The notes beneath the pieces are model-generated. The model was not told the DNA's origin. It was given only the letters and a program-made list of their open reading frames with translations, and made no database searches. The translations under genes were made by a program, and so were the position numbers. This document shows positions 27,093 through 36,087 of a DNA stretch of 64,000 nt, piece after piece; the first letter of the stretch is position 1, and each line of letters starts with the position of its first letter. Location of the stretch: positions 124,001 to 188,000 of the forward strand of contig CALEIK010000026.1 of NCBI GenBank assembly GCA_937876195.1, in the 5' to 3' direction. This DNA comes from an uncultured Flavobacteriales bacterium (GTDB taxonomy: Bacteria > Bacteroidota > Bacteroidia > Flavobacteriales_D > Crocinitomicaceae).

Positions 27093-27842
27093 CTAAATTA
27101 AACTAGTATTTTTTAGGGTTAGTTCTCCCAATTTGTGGAAATAAGGGTCACGTAGATTTTTTTCCAATAGCATCAAGTGTTCCATGCGGTGACAATCGGT
27201 AGACACAAAATCGAGTTCACCACTATCAACCAATAAACGGGCTTGTTTCAAGACATCAGGACCATAATGCCCACCCAATGAGTTGTAATTCAACTGTATG
27301 CTGATTCCTTTTGCACGCCATTCTTTTGCTTTTTCGATGGATCCATGCAAGAATTCATAGCGTTCGAAATGCGCCAAAACAGGCTTATAGCCTTGGGTAA
27401 TCAATTCAAAAAATAACTTTTCGATGTTGCTTGGTTCTACATGAAATGAAAATTCAAACAAGAGATATTTATCACCAAACGTGAGTAAAGGTTCTTTTCT
27501 TTCTAATTTTTCTAGTAGTGTTTCATCAAAGTAATACTCTGCAGCTGCTTCAATTTGTATGTTTAATCCAGAACGTTCAATTTCTGTGCGTACTTTTTCC
27601 AATCCACTGAGAATAATTTCAGGTGTATTTCGATAATAATCGCTCATGATGTGCGGCGTCGTAATCACCTTCGTGAATCCCATCGCTTCAAATTTAGCGA
27701 GCATAGCAATAGTGTCATCCATGCTCCTTGAACCATCATCGATTCCAGGTATTAAATGACTATGCATATCTACCTTCAGCGACGACAAATCGAAGGGATC
27801 TCCCTTTTTTGTTTCCCGAAAGATAGATTTGATCCAGCCCAT
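27093..27842 (-). CDS. CpsB/CapC-type tyrosine-protein phosphatase (PHP domain)
   Basis: 249 aa. A metal-dependent PHP-superfamily phosphatase that, in Gram-positive relatives (CpsB, YwqE), dephosphorylates the tyrosine kinase controlling capsule chain length. Metal ligands are visible: DMHSHLIPGIDDGSRS (HxH) near residue 26, TPHIMSDYY, a conserved Glu in AAAEYYFDE, LAHFERYEF and FVSTDCHRMEH. It is the last gene of the eight-gene polysaccharide operon and overlaps rmlB by one base. No tyrosine kinase (Wzc-like) gene is in the window. Confidence 0.85.
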   Translation of the reverse strand: MGWIKSIFRETKKGDPFDLSSLKVDMHSHLIPGIDDGSRSMDDTIAMLAKFEAMGFTKVITTPHIMSDYYRNTPEIILSGLEKVRTEIERSGLNIQIEAAAEYYFDETLLEKLERKEPLLTFGDKYLLFEFSFHVEPSNIEKLFFELITQGYKPVLAHFERYEFLHGSIEKAKEWRAKGISIQLNYNSLGGHYGPDVLKQARLLVDSGELDFVSTDCHRMEHLMLLEKNLRDPYFHKLGELTLKNTSLI

Positions 27843-28897
27843 TATCGATTTTGATACATTTTTTCGTAGTAATTACGATAACTACCACTGGTGATTTCAT
27901 CCACCCAATCTGTATTTGCCAAATACCAATCAACCGTTTTTTCTAATCCTTCTTCAAATGTAATCGATGGTTTCCAGCCCAATTCTTTTTCAATTTTAGA
28001 GGCATCAATGGCATAACGTAAATCATGACCTGCACGATCAGTCACAAAAGTGATCAATTCTTCACTTTCACCATCAGCACGATTTAATTTCTTGTCCAAA
28101 AGACGGCATAAATGACGCACCAAAGCAATGTTTGTCCACTCATTCAAGCCACCTACATTATAGGATTCACCGACGCGTCCTCTGTGAAAAACCGTGTCAA
28201 TTGCACTTGCGTGGTCATTCACCCATAACCAGTCGCGTATATTTTCACCTTTCCCATAGACCGGAAGTGGTTTTTTATGCACGATGTTATTGATCATCAA
28301 TGGAATTAACTTCTCTGGGAAATGGTGACTTCCATAATTATTAGAACAATTTGATATTTTGATTGGTAACCCGTAGGTGTGGTAAAAAGCATTCACAAAA
28401 TGATCGGACGATGCTTTGGAAGCAGAGTAGGGACTTCGTGGGTCGTATGCTGTTCGTTCGGTAAACAATCCTTCATTTCCAAGCGAGCCATATACTTCAT
28501 CGGTTGACACATGGTGAAATACGTGATTTTCTCCTTTCCAAAAATCCTTCGCTTTTTGCAACAGATTCACCGTCCCAACGACATTTGTCATTACAAATTC
28601 CATCGGTCCTTCAATGGATCGGTCTACATGAGATTCTGCAGCCAAATGGATAACGTCTGAGATTTGATAGTCGTTAAAAACCTGCTCAATGGCATTTGCA
28701 TCAACAATGTCTGCCTTTACAAATGCATAGTTGGATGCATTTTCAACATCTGTAAGGTTTTTGAGATTGCCTGCATAGGTCAATTTGTCCAAACATATAA
28801 ATCTGTACGTCGGATATTTATTTACCATCAAACGAACAAGGTGCGAACCGATAAATCCAGCTCCTCCTGTAATTAATATGTTTTTCTCCCAATTCAT
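27842..28897 (-). CDS. rmlB: dTDP-glucose 4,6-dehydratase
   Basis: 351 aa short-chain dehydrogenase. It converts dTDP-glucose to dTDP-4-keto-6-deoxyglucose, the branch point to rhamnose and other deoxysugars. NAD-binding GGAGFIGSHLVR is at the N-terminus, HLAAESHVDRSI and HHVSTDEVYGSLG follow, and the catalytic pair lies in YSASKASSDH. RmlA, RmlC and RmlD are not in the window, so the final sugar cannot be told. It is joined on both sides within the polysaccharide operon (1 bp gap upstream, 1 bp overlap downstream). Confidence 0.92.
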   Translation of the reverse strand: MNWEKNILITGGAGFIGSHLVRLMVNKYPTYRFICLDKLTYAGNLKNLTDVENASNYAFVKADIVDANAIEQVFNDYQISDVIHLAAESHVDRSIEGPMEFVMTNVVGTVNLLQKAKDFWKGENHVFHHVSTDEVYGSLGNEGLFTERTAYDPRSPYSASKASSDHFVNAFYHTYGLPIKISNCSNNYGSHHFPEKLIPLMINNIVHKKPLPVYGKGENIRDWLWVNDHASAIDTVFHRGRVGESYNVGGLNEWTNIALVRHLCRLLDKKLNRADGESEELITFVTDRAGHDLRYAIDASKIEKELGWKPSITFEEGLEKTVDWYLANTDWVDEITSGSYRNYYEKMYQNR

Positions 28898-28898
28898 C

Positions 28899-30203
28899 CT
28901 ATAAGCTCCAGTATTCCAAATCGTTTATTTTTCCTTTAAATATTCCCTTCACATCGACAAAAACACCCTTATCGTCATTCATCATGGCTTTAAAGTCATT
29001 TTCTGTCAGTGTTTTATATTCTTTGTGATTCACAGCAACAATCACAGCATCGTAGTCATTTGTCGGTTTCGCGACCAATCCTACACCATATTCGTGCATC
29101 ATTTCATCCGAAGAGGCATGTGGATCAACTAGGTCGACTTTTACTTGGAACGACTTCAACTCATTGATGATGTCAATTACTTTCGAATTTCGAATATCGC
29201 TCACATCTTCTTTAAAAGTGGCACCCATTACCAATACTTTCGCATCTTGAATGTGTTTTCCTTTTGCAAGAATTTTCTTCACGGTTTGTTTACCAATATA
29301 AAATCCCATGGAATCATTCACGTAGCGACCGCTCGTAATTACTTTAGAGTGATAACCAGCTTGCTGTGCCTTATGCGTTAAATAGTATGGATCTACACCG
29401 ATGCAATGTCCACCTACCAATCCTGGCGAAAATTTCAAGAAATTCCACTTCGTTCCAGCGGCCTCTAACACATCAAACGTATTGATATTTAGCTTGTTAA
29501 ATATGATGGAAAGTTCGTTGATCAAGGCGATATTGACATCACGTTGTGTGTTTTCAATAATTTTTGCAGCTTCAGCTACTTTGAGAGAAGTCGCACGGTG
29601 AACTCCAGCCCCAACGACCAATTCGTACGTTTTGGCAATTTCTTCCAACGATTCGTCACAGCAACCTGAAACGACTTTGATCACATTTTGAAGTGTATGT
29701 TCTTTATCTCCTGGATTGATACGCTCAGGTGAGTAACCGATTTTAAAATCGTCACGGAATTTTAGTCCGGATACTTCTTCCAAAACTGGGACACAATCTT
29801 CTTCAGTACAGCCTGGATACACAGTAGATTCAAAAACGACATAATCGCCCTTTTTCAATACTTTTCCAACTGTAGCCGTAGCCCCTAAAAGTGGTTTTAG
29901 GTTTGGTAGATTGGCATCGTCAATGGGTGTAGGGACTGCGACCACGAAAAACGAGACGTCTTTTAAATCGTCTATGTTTGAAGTGAAGGTAATATCACAT
30001 CCGTCAAATTCCGAAGCGTCCAATTCATTGCTTGGATCAATGTTTTTCTTCATCAATTCAACGCGCTCGTCGTTGATGTCAAATCCGACAACTTTAATTT
30101 TGCGCGCAAATTCTAAAGCGATCGGTAGTCCAACGTATCCAAGTCCGATTACGGCAAGTTTTGCTTCTTTACTGAGTAGTTTGTTATAAATCGAGTTGCT
30201 CAT
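28899..30203 (-). CDS. UDP-N-acetylhexosamine 6-dehydrogenase (WbpA/TviB/WbpO type)
   Basis: 434 aa. NAD-dependent four-electron oxidation of a UDP-HexNAc to its uronic acid. The Rossmann motif is VIGLGYVGLPIALEF, GYSPERINPGDKEH is typical of the HexNAc branch, and the catalytic Cys is in GGHCIGVDPYYL. It differs clearly from the UDP-glucose dehydrogenase at 32,791. With the oxidoreductase, aminotransferase and acetyltransferase of the same operon, UDP-GlcNAc is the most likely substrate (WbpA role); UDP-GalNAc is possible. It overlaps the upstream oxidoreductase gene by 20 bp. Confidence 0.88.
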   Translation of the reverse strand: MSNSIYNKLLSKEAKLAVIGLGYVGLPIALEFARKIKVVGFDINDERVELMKKNIDPSNELDASEFDGCDITFTSNIDDLKDVSFFVVAVPTPIDDANLPNLKPLLGATATVGKVLKKGDYVVFESTVYPGCTEEDCVPVLEEVSGLKFRDDFKIGYSPERINPGDKEHTLQNVIKVVSGCCDESLEEIAKTYELVVGAGVHRATSLKVAEAAKIIENTQRDVNIALINELSIIFNKLNINTFDVLEAAGTKWNFLKFSPGLVGGHCIGVDPYYLTHKAQQAGYHSKVITSGRYVNDSMGFYIGKQTVKKILAKGKHIQDAKVLVMGATFKEDVSDIRNSKVIDIINELKSFQVKVDLVDPHASSDEMMHEYGVGLVAKPTNDYDAVIVAVNHKEYKTLTENDFKAMMNDDKGVFVDVKGIFKGKINDLEYWSL

Positions 30204-31221
30204 TTCTTACTTTGTATATTCTTTCAATAATTTCTACGACTTTAAGACCTTCTAATGCATTTGTGGTTGCCGTCGTTCTTCCTTTTAATGTGTCGATAAC
30301 GTTTTTTATGACGTAATTGTGATTGGCTGCAGACCCTTTGTATGGTCCGTAGTCGTTTGCAGGATTGGATTCCTTCAATACGGGCATTTCATAATCTTGG
30401 ATATTGCACACTTCTACTTCGTTCATGTATTGTCCACCAATTTTCACACTTCCCTCGCTTCCAACAATGGTCAATGAACTTTCTAAGTTTTGATTTGCTA
30501 CAGCAGTAGAGTAATTAATACAGCCCATTCCACCGTTGACAAAATCAAAGTTGACAAAACCTGAATCTTCGAAAGCTGTGGAGTCTTTGTGTGTAAAATC
30601 GGCAAATTTTCCGCTGATATTGTCAATGTCGCCGAAGAGCCAATACATGATATCTATAAAGTGGGAAAACTGAGTAAACAAGGTTCCACCATCCAAATCT
30701 GCGGTTCCTTTCCAACCACCTTTTTTGTAATAACGATCGTCACGGTTCCAGTAACAATTCAACTGCACCATGAAGATATCACCTAGTTTCTTTTCGTCAA
30801 CGATTGATTTGACCCACTCAGAGGGTGGAGAATACCTGTTTTGCATCACACAAAATACGTGCTTTGACATTTGGAGTGATTTGAAAATCACTTTTTCGCA
30901 ATTGTCCTTTGAAAGCCCCATTGGTTTCTCGCAGACCACATGTTTCTTCGCTTCTAGTGCGGCAAGACTTTGCTTTGCATGTAGACCATTTGGTGTACAG
31001 ATATTCGCAACGTCAAATTCAATTCCTGATGCCAATAGTGCTTCAATTGAATCAAAAAAGGGCACGTCAAAATGTGTTGCGTCGCAATCTTCCATCGAGC
31101 GAATATCAACCATTGCAACCAATTCAGATTCGTCATCTCGCTTAATCATTTCTGCGTGGCGCTTTCCAATATGTCCTGCTCCTATGACAGCAAATTTTAT
31201 TTTTTCTTCGTTTTGCGACAT
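30184..31221 (-). CDS. Gfo/Idh/MocA oxidoreductase (WbpB/WlbA-like)
   Basis: 345 aa. NAD-binding FAVIGAGHIGKRHAEMI at the N-terminus, the family signature EKPMGLSKDNCEKV near residue 97, and a C-terminal substrate domain with GGWKGTADLDGGTLFTQFSHFID in two blocks, including the catalytic-type His. WbpB/WlbA enzymes oxidise C3 of UDP-GlcNAc uronic acid to give the 3-keto sugar for transamination. That role is inferred from the operon, which also has matching aminotransferase, acetyltransferase and dehydrogenase genes. It follows the acetyltransferase by 5 bp. Confidence 0.82.
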   Translation of the reverse strand: MSQNEEKIKFAVIGAGHIGKRHAEMIKRDDESELVAMVDIRSMEDCDATHFDVPFFDSIEALLASGIEFDVANICTPNGLHAKQSLAALEAKKHVVCEKPMGLSKDNCEKVIFKSLQMSKHVFCVMQNRYSPPSEWVKSIVDEKKLGDIFMVQLNCYWNRDDRYYKKGGWKGTADLDGGTLFTQFSHFIDIMYWLFGDIDNISGKFADFTHKDSTAFEDSGFVNFDFVNGGMGCINYSTAVANQNLESSLTIVGSEGSVKIGGQYMNEVEVCNIQDYEMPVLKESNPANDYGPYKGSAANHNYVIKNVIDTLKGRTTATTNALEGLKVVEIIERIYKVRNEQLDL

Positions 31222-31226
31222 GCTTA

Positions 31227-31796
31227 TTAAAGTTTAATCACTTTTTGGTTCTCTAATCTATATTTTTCGCCACTTGAAGGACAGGTGGCATTTCCATTGT
31301 TATCAAATACCAATCGCTCTCCATATTCACTCATCCATCCAATTTGTCGCGCTGGATTCCCTACGACCAATGCATAATCAAGCACTGTCTTCGTCACCAC
31401 TGCACCTGCTCCAATAAAGGCGTAAGCTCCAATATCATGTCCACAGACGATCGTTGCGTTCGCACCGATACTTGCTCCTTTTCGAACAATTGTTTTGGCG
31501 TATTCAGCTTTTCGGTTGATTGCACTTCGTGGATTTATTACGTTGGTAAACACCATGGAGGGGCCTAAAAACACATCATCTTCGCAAATAACACCTGTAT
31601 AAATTGAAACGTTATTTTGAATTTTGACATTTTTTCCAAGAATCACTTCAGGCGAAATCACTACGTTTTGTCCGATGTTACAACGATCCCCGATCACACA
31701 ATTGGGCATGATGTGTGAAAAATGCCAAATTTTGACACCTTCACCGATTTGGCAGCCTTCATCAATTACGGCAGTTTCGTGTGCAAAATAACTCAT
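31227..31796 (-). CDS. Left-handed beta-helix N-acetyltransferase (WbpD-like)
   Basis: 189 aa made of hexapeptide repeats (for example IGEGVKIWHFSHIMPNCVIG, IGQNVVISPEVILG, IGANATIVCGHDIG). This is the parallel beta-helix fold of acetyl-CoA-dependent sugar acetyltransferases. The N-terminal HETAVIDEGCQIGEG and the C-terminal VVGNPARQIGWMSEYGERL match the WbpD/WlbB group, which acetylates the 3-amino group of UDP-GlcNAc(3NH2)A. Its start codon overlaps the stop of the UDP-glucuronate decarboxylase gene by one base. Confidence 0.83.
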   Translation of the reverse strand: MSYFAHETAVIDEGCQIGEGVKIWHFSHIMPNCVIGDRCNIGQNVVISPEVILGKNVKIQNNVSIYTGVICEDDVFLGPSMVFTNVINPRSAINRKAEYAKTIVRKGASIGANATIVCGHDIGAYAFIGAGAVVTKTVLDYALVVGNPARQIGWMSEYGERLVFDNNGNATCPSSGEKYRLENQKVIKL

Positions 31797-32791
31797 TAGC
31801 GTACGATGTATTTTTCAAAATTATAATGCGCGGTTGCTGTTAACTCCTCTTCGGGTAGACTTTTGAAATACGCATACGTTCTTTTCAATCCCTCTTTTCG
31901 ATCAATCTTCGGTTCCCACCCAAGCAAATGTCGCGCTTTGGTAATATCTGGCTGACGCTGTTTCGGATCATCTGTTGGCAATCCTTTGAACACAATCTTT
32001 TGATCTGTTCCTGTCAATTCTATAATCTCTTGTGCGAAATCTTTAATGGTAATTTCTGAAGGGTTACCAATATTTATTGGATCGGAGCAATCGCTCAGCA
32101 ACAATCGATAAATTCCTTCTACTAAATCATCAACGTAACAAAACGAACGTGTTTGGGATCCATCTCCAAAAATGGTTAGGTCTTCTCCTCTCAATGCTTG
32201 ACCAATAAAAGCAGGCAACACACGACCGTCGTTCAGGCGCATTCGTGGTCCATACGTGTTAAAAATACGCACGATACGCGTTTCTAATCCATGAAAGGTA
32301 TGGTAAGCCATGGTAATTGCTTCTTGGAAACGTTTTGCTTCATCGTAAACGCCACGCGGTCCAACTGGGTTCACGTGCCCCCAATAATCTTCCGTTTGTG
32401 GATGAACTTCAGGATCTCCATAAATTTCAGAAGTTGAAGCGATTAAGATCCGTGCATTTTTAGCTTTTGCCAATCCAAGACAGTTGTGAATTCCAAGCGA
32501 CCCAACTTTTAAGGTCTGAATTGGAATTTTCAAATAATCGATTGGGCTTGCAGGGGATGCAAAGTGAAGAATGTAATCCAAATTCCCAGGAACATGAATG
32601 AATTTTGTCACGTCGTGATTGCAAAATTCAAAGTTTTCCAGTGGAAAAAGGTGTTCAATGTTTTCGATTCTTCCCGTGATAAGATTATCCATGGCAATGA
32701 CGTGATAGTCTTTTGCTATGAAAAAGTCACATAAATGCGAACCAAGAAATCCAGCTGCTCCAGTAATTAATATGCGTTTTCTTTCAGCCAT
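31796..32791 (-). CDS. UDP-glucuronate decarboxylase (UDP-xylose synthase)
   Basis: 331 aa extended SDR enzyme that turns UDP-glucuronate into UDP-xylose using bound NAD. TGAAGFLGSHLCDFF is the NAD-binding motif. MDNLITGRIENIEHL, FASPASPIDYL, STSEIYGDPEVHPQ and the catalytic YDEAK (in GPRGVYDEAKRFQEA) are diagnostic of the UXS family. The UDP-glucose dehydrogenase just upstream, overlapping by one base, supplies its substrate, so the two make UDP-xylose from UDP-glucose. Confidence 0.92.
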   Translation of the reverse strand: MAERKRILITGAAGFLGSHLCDFFIAKDYHVIAMDNLITGRIENIEHLFPLENFEFCNHDVTKFIHVPGNLDYILHFASPASPIDYLKIPIQTLKVGSLGIHNCLGLAKAKNARILIASTSEIYGDPEVHPQTEDYWGHVNPVGPRGVYDEAKRFQEAITMAYHTFHGLETRIVRIFNTYGPRMRLNDGRVLPAFIGQALRGEDLTIFGDGSQTRSFCYVDDLVEGIYRLLLSDCSDPINIGNPSEITIKDFAQEIIELTGTDQKIVFKGLPTDDPKQRQPDITKARHLLGWEPKIDRKEGLKRTYAYFKSLPEEELTATAHYNFEKYIVR

Positions 32792-34125
32792 TAATTTTCA
32801 ATTTTAGAAAGCATGGATACCGTTTTTCTTCCAATGGAATTGTAATAAAATCCTTTGCTGTTCATCTCTTCTGTGTCGAATAAATTACGACCGTCAAAAA
32901 TTACTTTGTCGTTCATTAGTTTTTCCATTTTGTCAAAATCAGGATTTCTGAAAATTCCCCATTCCGTACAAATTAATAAGGCATCAACGCCATTCAATGC
33001 AACATATTCGTCTGTTGCGTAATTAATTTTATCACCAAGAAGTTCTTTCACATTTTCCATTGCTTCTGGATCAAAAGCAGTAATTGAAGCTCCTTCGTTC
33101 AATAGTGCATCAATCATATACAATGCGGGTGCTTCGCGAATATCATCAGTATCAGGCTTGAATGCCAATCCCCAAATGGCGATTTTTTTACTCTTTAAGT
33201 CTCCTCGGAAGAAATTCTTAATTTTTGGGAGCAATACAGTTTTTTGGTTCTCATTGACAGCCATCACTGCGTTCAGGATCTCAAAACTAAAGTTATTTTC
33301 AGCGCCACTTTTCACCAAAGCCTGAACATCTTTTGGGAAGCAAGAGCCACCATATCCAATTCCTGGGAAGAGAAAACGTTTTCCGATGCGCTCATCTGAT
33401 CCAATACCAATACGCACTTTGTCAACATCAGCACCGACCAATTCGCAAAAATTAGCGACTTCGTTCATGAACGTAATTTTCGTTGCTAAAAATGAATTTG
33501 CAGCGTATTTCGTCAATTCAGCAGATTTCTCATCCATGAAAATAATTGGATTTCCTTGGCGCACAAACGGTTTGTATAACTGCTCCATCACCTTTTCAGC
33601 GCGTGCAGAACTTGTTCCGATAACAACGCGGTCTGGTTTTAGGAAATCGTCTACGGCGAACCCTTCGCGTAAAAACTCAGGATTTGAAACGATATCAAAA
33701 TCGCATTTAGCATGTTTTGCAACAGCCGCGTGGACTTTTTCTGCTGTTCCAACGGGAACTGTGCTTTTGTCAACGATGACTTTGTAGTCCGTAATCATTT
33801 TTCCTAATTCATCCGCTACGCCAAGTATGTAAGATAAATCTGCAGAACCATCTTCACCCGGAGGAGTAGGTAAAGCCAAGAAAATAATTTCTGCATCTTT
33901 TATCCCTTCTGCCAAGTCCGTCGTGAAACTGAGACGATTCGCTTTTATGTTTCTTTCGAAAAGCACATCCAAATGAGGTTCGTAAATGGGCACCTCACCG
34001 TTGCGCATACGGTCTACTTTCTTTTTATCAATGTCGACACAAATCACTTGGTTTCCTGTTTCAGCGAAGCATGTTCCTGTTACCAGACCAACATAACCAG
34101 TACCGACGACTGCGATTTTTTTCAT
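32791..34125 (-). CDS. ugd: UDP-glucose 6-dehydrogenase
   Basis: 444 aa. NAD-dependent oxidation of UDP-glucose to UDP-glucuronate. Rossmann motif VVGTGYVGLVTGTCFAE, VDKSTVPVGTAEK, NPEFLREGFAVDDF, and the catalytic Cys in GYGGSCFPKDVQAL are all canonical. It is second in the operon, 3 bp after the aminotransferase gene, and one base overlaps the UDP-xylose synthase gene. UDP-glucuronate may also be used directly in the polysaccharide. Confidence 0.95.
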   Translation of the reverse strand: MKKIAVVGTGYVGLVTGTCFAETGNQVICVDIDKKKVDRMRNGEVPIYEPHLDVLFERNIKANRLSFTTDLAEGIKDAEIIFLALPTPPGEDGSADLSYILGVADELGKMITDYKVIVDKSTVPVGTAEKVHAAVAKHAKCDFDIVSNPEFLREGFAVDDFLKPDRVVIGTSSARAEKVMEQLYKPFVRQGNPIIFMDEKSAELTKYAANSFLATKITFMNEVANFCELVGADVDKVRIGIGSDERIGKRFLFPGIGYGGSCFPKDVQALVKSGAENNFSFEILNAVMAVNENQKTVLLPKIKNFFRGDLKSKKIAIWGLAFKPDTDDIREAPALYMIDALLNEGASITAFDPEAMENVKELLGDKINYATDEYVALNGVDALLICTEWGIFRNPDFDKMEKLMNDKVIFDGRNLFDTEEMNSKGFYYNSIGRKTVSMLSKIEN

Positions 34126-34128
34126 TTT

Positions 34129-35265
34129 TTATACTTTTACGCTAACAAATTCAGCGATGTTTGAACAAATGTATTCGAGTTGATCTTGCTCCATTTCAGT
34201 GTGAATAGGTAAAGATAATACTCTTTCCGTCAACCAATCGGTGACAGGTAAATTCGTGGATGCACTACCGAATGATGCAAACATTTCTTGTTTGTGCGCA
34301 GGAACAGGGTAATAAATCATCGAAGGTATATCCTTTTCAGCAAGGAAGGCATTCAACCCGTCTCTATCAATTCCTTCTAAAATGAGTGTATATTGATGGA
34401 ACACATGTCGCGACTTGTCTCCACGAACCGGCGTTTGAATTCCTTCAATGTTCGCAAAATAGTTATCGTAATAATCAGCGACTTTTCTTCGCGCATCGAT
34501 GTAATTATCTAATTCACGTAGCTTAATTCTCAAAACTGCTGCTTGAACACTGTCCAAACGTGAGTTGCAACCAACAACATCGTGGTAGTAACGTTTGCTT
34601 TGACCATGGTTGACAATCATTCGCATCGCTCCAGCTAGTGCATCATCATTCGTAAAAATAGCACCGCCATCACCATAGCAACCTAGGTTTTTAGATGGAA
34701 AAAATGACGTGCAGCCTATATGACCAATACCTCCAGATTTCACATCACCCGATGGCATGTGATAATCACTTCCAATCGCTTGGGCGTTATCTTCAAGCAC
34801 GTATAAGTTATGTTTGTTGGCAACAGCCATAATTTCTTCCATGTTCGACGTTTGTCCGTACAAATGCACAGGAACGATCGCTTTGGTTCTTGGCGTAATA
34901 GCCGCTTCGATTAATGATGGATTGATACAAAATGTATCCTTGTCAACGTCGACAAAAATGGGTTTTAGTCCTAGTAAGGCAATGACTTCTGTCGTTGCAA
35001 TAAACGTGAAGGACGGAGTGATTACCTCGTCTCCAGGCTTCAACCCAAGCGCCATCAATGCAATTTGCAAAGCATCTGTTCCGTTGGCACACGGTATGAC
35101 ATGTTTAACGCCTAAATAGGCTTCAAGCTCTTTCTGAAAAGCTTGTACTTCTGGTCCGTTAATAAATTGGGCAGTTTCTAAAACTCCCATTATTGCGGTG
35201 TCTACTTCGGGTTTTATCTTTTGGTATTGTCCTACCAAATCAACCATTTGAATTTTTTTCATCAA
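34129..35265 (-). CDS. DegT/DnrJ/EryC1/StrS sugar aminotransferase (WbpE-like)
   Basis: 378 aa PLP enzyme. FINGPEVQAFQKELE at the N-terminus, the conserved CANGTDALQIALMALG, PVHLYGQ, EDNAQAIGSDY, and the PLP Lys in SFFPSKNLGCYGDGGAIF define the family. In the Wbp pathway this class (WbpE) transfers an amino group from glutamate to C3 of the keto-uronic sugar nucleotide. That substrate is inferred from the other pathway genes here. It is the first gene of the minus-strand operon; a TATCTTTA sequence about 30 bp upstream may be its -7 box. Confidence 0.86.
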   Translation of the reverse strand: MMKKIQMVDLVGQYQKIKPEVDTAIMGVLETAQFINGPEVQAFQKELEAYLGVKHVIPCANGTDALQIALMALGLKPGDEVITPSFTFIATTEVIALLGLKPIFVDVDKDTFCINPSLIEAAITPRTKAIVPVHLYGQTSNMEEIMAVANKHNLYVLEDNAQAIGSDYHMPSGDVKSGGIGHIGCTSFFPSKNLGCYGDGGAIFTNDDALAGAMRMIVNHGQSKRYYHDVVGCNSRLDSVQAAVLRIKLRELDNYIDARRKVADYYDNYFANIEGIQTPVRGDKSRHVFHQYTLILEGIDRDGLNAFLAEKDIPSMIYYPVPAHKQEMFASFGSASTNLPVTDWLTERVLSLPIHTEMEQDQLEYICSNIAEFVSVKV

Positions 35266-35418
35266 CGAGTGTGCTTAAAACAATTATTCAAGGGGTTAAA
35301 GATAAGGAAATGTCCTTAAAATTAAGGTTGAAGTTGGGGTTATTTTCAATTTGTTCGAGAAATTTTTATTCTGAACAGAAAGATAGAAAATGAACACTTT
35401 GGGTTTAAAAATCAAATG

Positions 35419-35452
35419 TTGCATTTTCACTCATTTTCAATACGTATATTTG
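35419..35452 (+). promoter_or_regulatory. Promoter of the cys sulfate-activation operon
   Basis: TTG (35,419-35,421), a 23-bp spacer, then TATATTTG (35,445-35,452), a full match to TAnnTTTG. The leader to cysC would be about 40 nt. The rest of the 234-bp divergent gap to the polysaccharide operon holds no gene. Confidence 0.5.
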
Positions 35453-35499
35453 TTGTATGTTTCTGTTCAGCAATTTCTAGCTAACTAAATGTAACACTG

Positions 35500-36087
35500 A
35501 TGTCAAAAGAGCTATTTCCACATCGTTTTTTAATAGATAAGAGCAAGCGAAATGCTCAGAAGAAGCATGCTTCTTTTGTGGTCTGGTTGACGGGCCTTTC
35601 GGGCGCTGGGAAATCAACTTTGGCAGATGAAATCGAGCAGCATTTGTTTAAAAAGGGAGTGCACACGTTTATTTTGGATGGTGACTTTTTGAGACATGGA
35701 TTGAATAGTGATCTTTCTTTTTCTGATGAGGACCGAACTGAAAATATTCGTCGCGTTGGAGAGGTGGCTCACTTATTTGTGGATGCTGGAATTGTTGTGA
35801 TCGCAGCATTTGTATCTCCTTTTGAAGCGGATCGAGATCAAGTCAAAAAATTGGTCGGTGCCGAAAATTACGTTGAAATCTTTGTTGATACAACAGTTGA
35901 AACCTGTGCGGAGAGAGACACAAAGGGACTTTATCACAAAGCATCAAAGGGTGAAATTGCGCTTCCTGGGGTGACATCGACGTATGAAATGCCCAAATCA
36001 CCAGATTTTGCGATAACTACTGAAAATAAGAAAGTTGTCATGATGAGTATTTGGGAAGCATTGGACGAAAAATTGCAATTGAGATGA
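35500..36087 (+). CDS. cysC: Adenylyl-sulfate kinase
   Basis: 195 aa. Phosphorylates APS to PAPS, the universal sulfate donor. The P-loop is GLSGAGKSTLADEIE near residue 34. FLRHGLNSDLSFSDEDRTENIRR in two blocks, FVSPFEADRD and EIFVDTTVETCAERDTKGLYHKA follow the family closely. It is a stand-alone kinase, not fused to CysN. It is the first gene of a cysC-cysD-cysN-cysQ operon; its stop overlaps the cysD ATG (ATGA). Confidence 0.94.
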   Translation: MSKELFPHRFLIDKSKRNAQKKHASFVVWLTGLSGAGKSTLADEIEQHLFKKGVHTFILDGDFLRHGLNSDLSFSDEDRTENIRRVGEVAHLFVDAGIVVIAAFVSPFEADRDQVKKLVGAENYVEIFVDTTVETCAERDTKGLYHKASKGEIALPGVTSTYEMPKSPDFAITTENKKVVMMSIWEALDEKLQLR

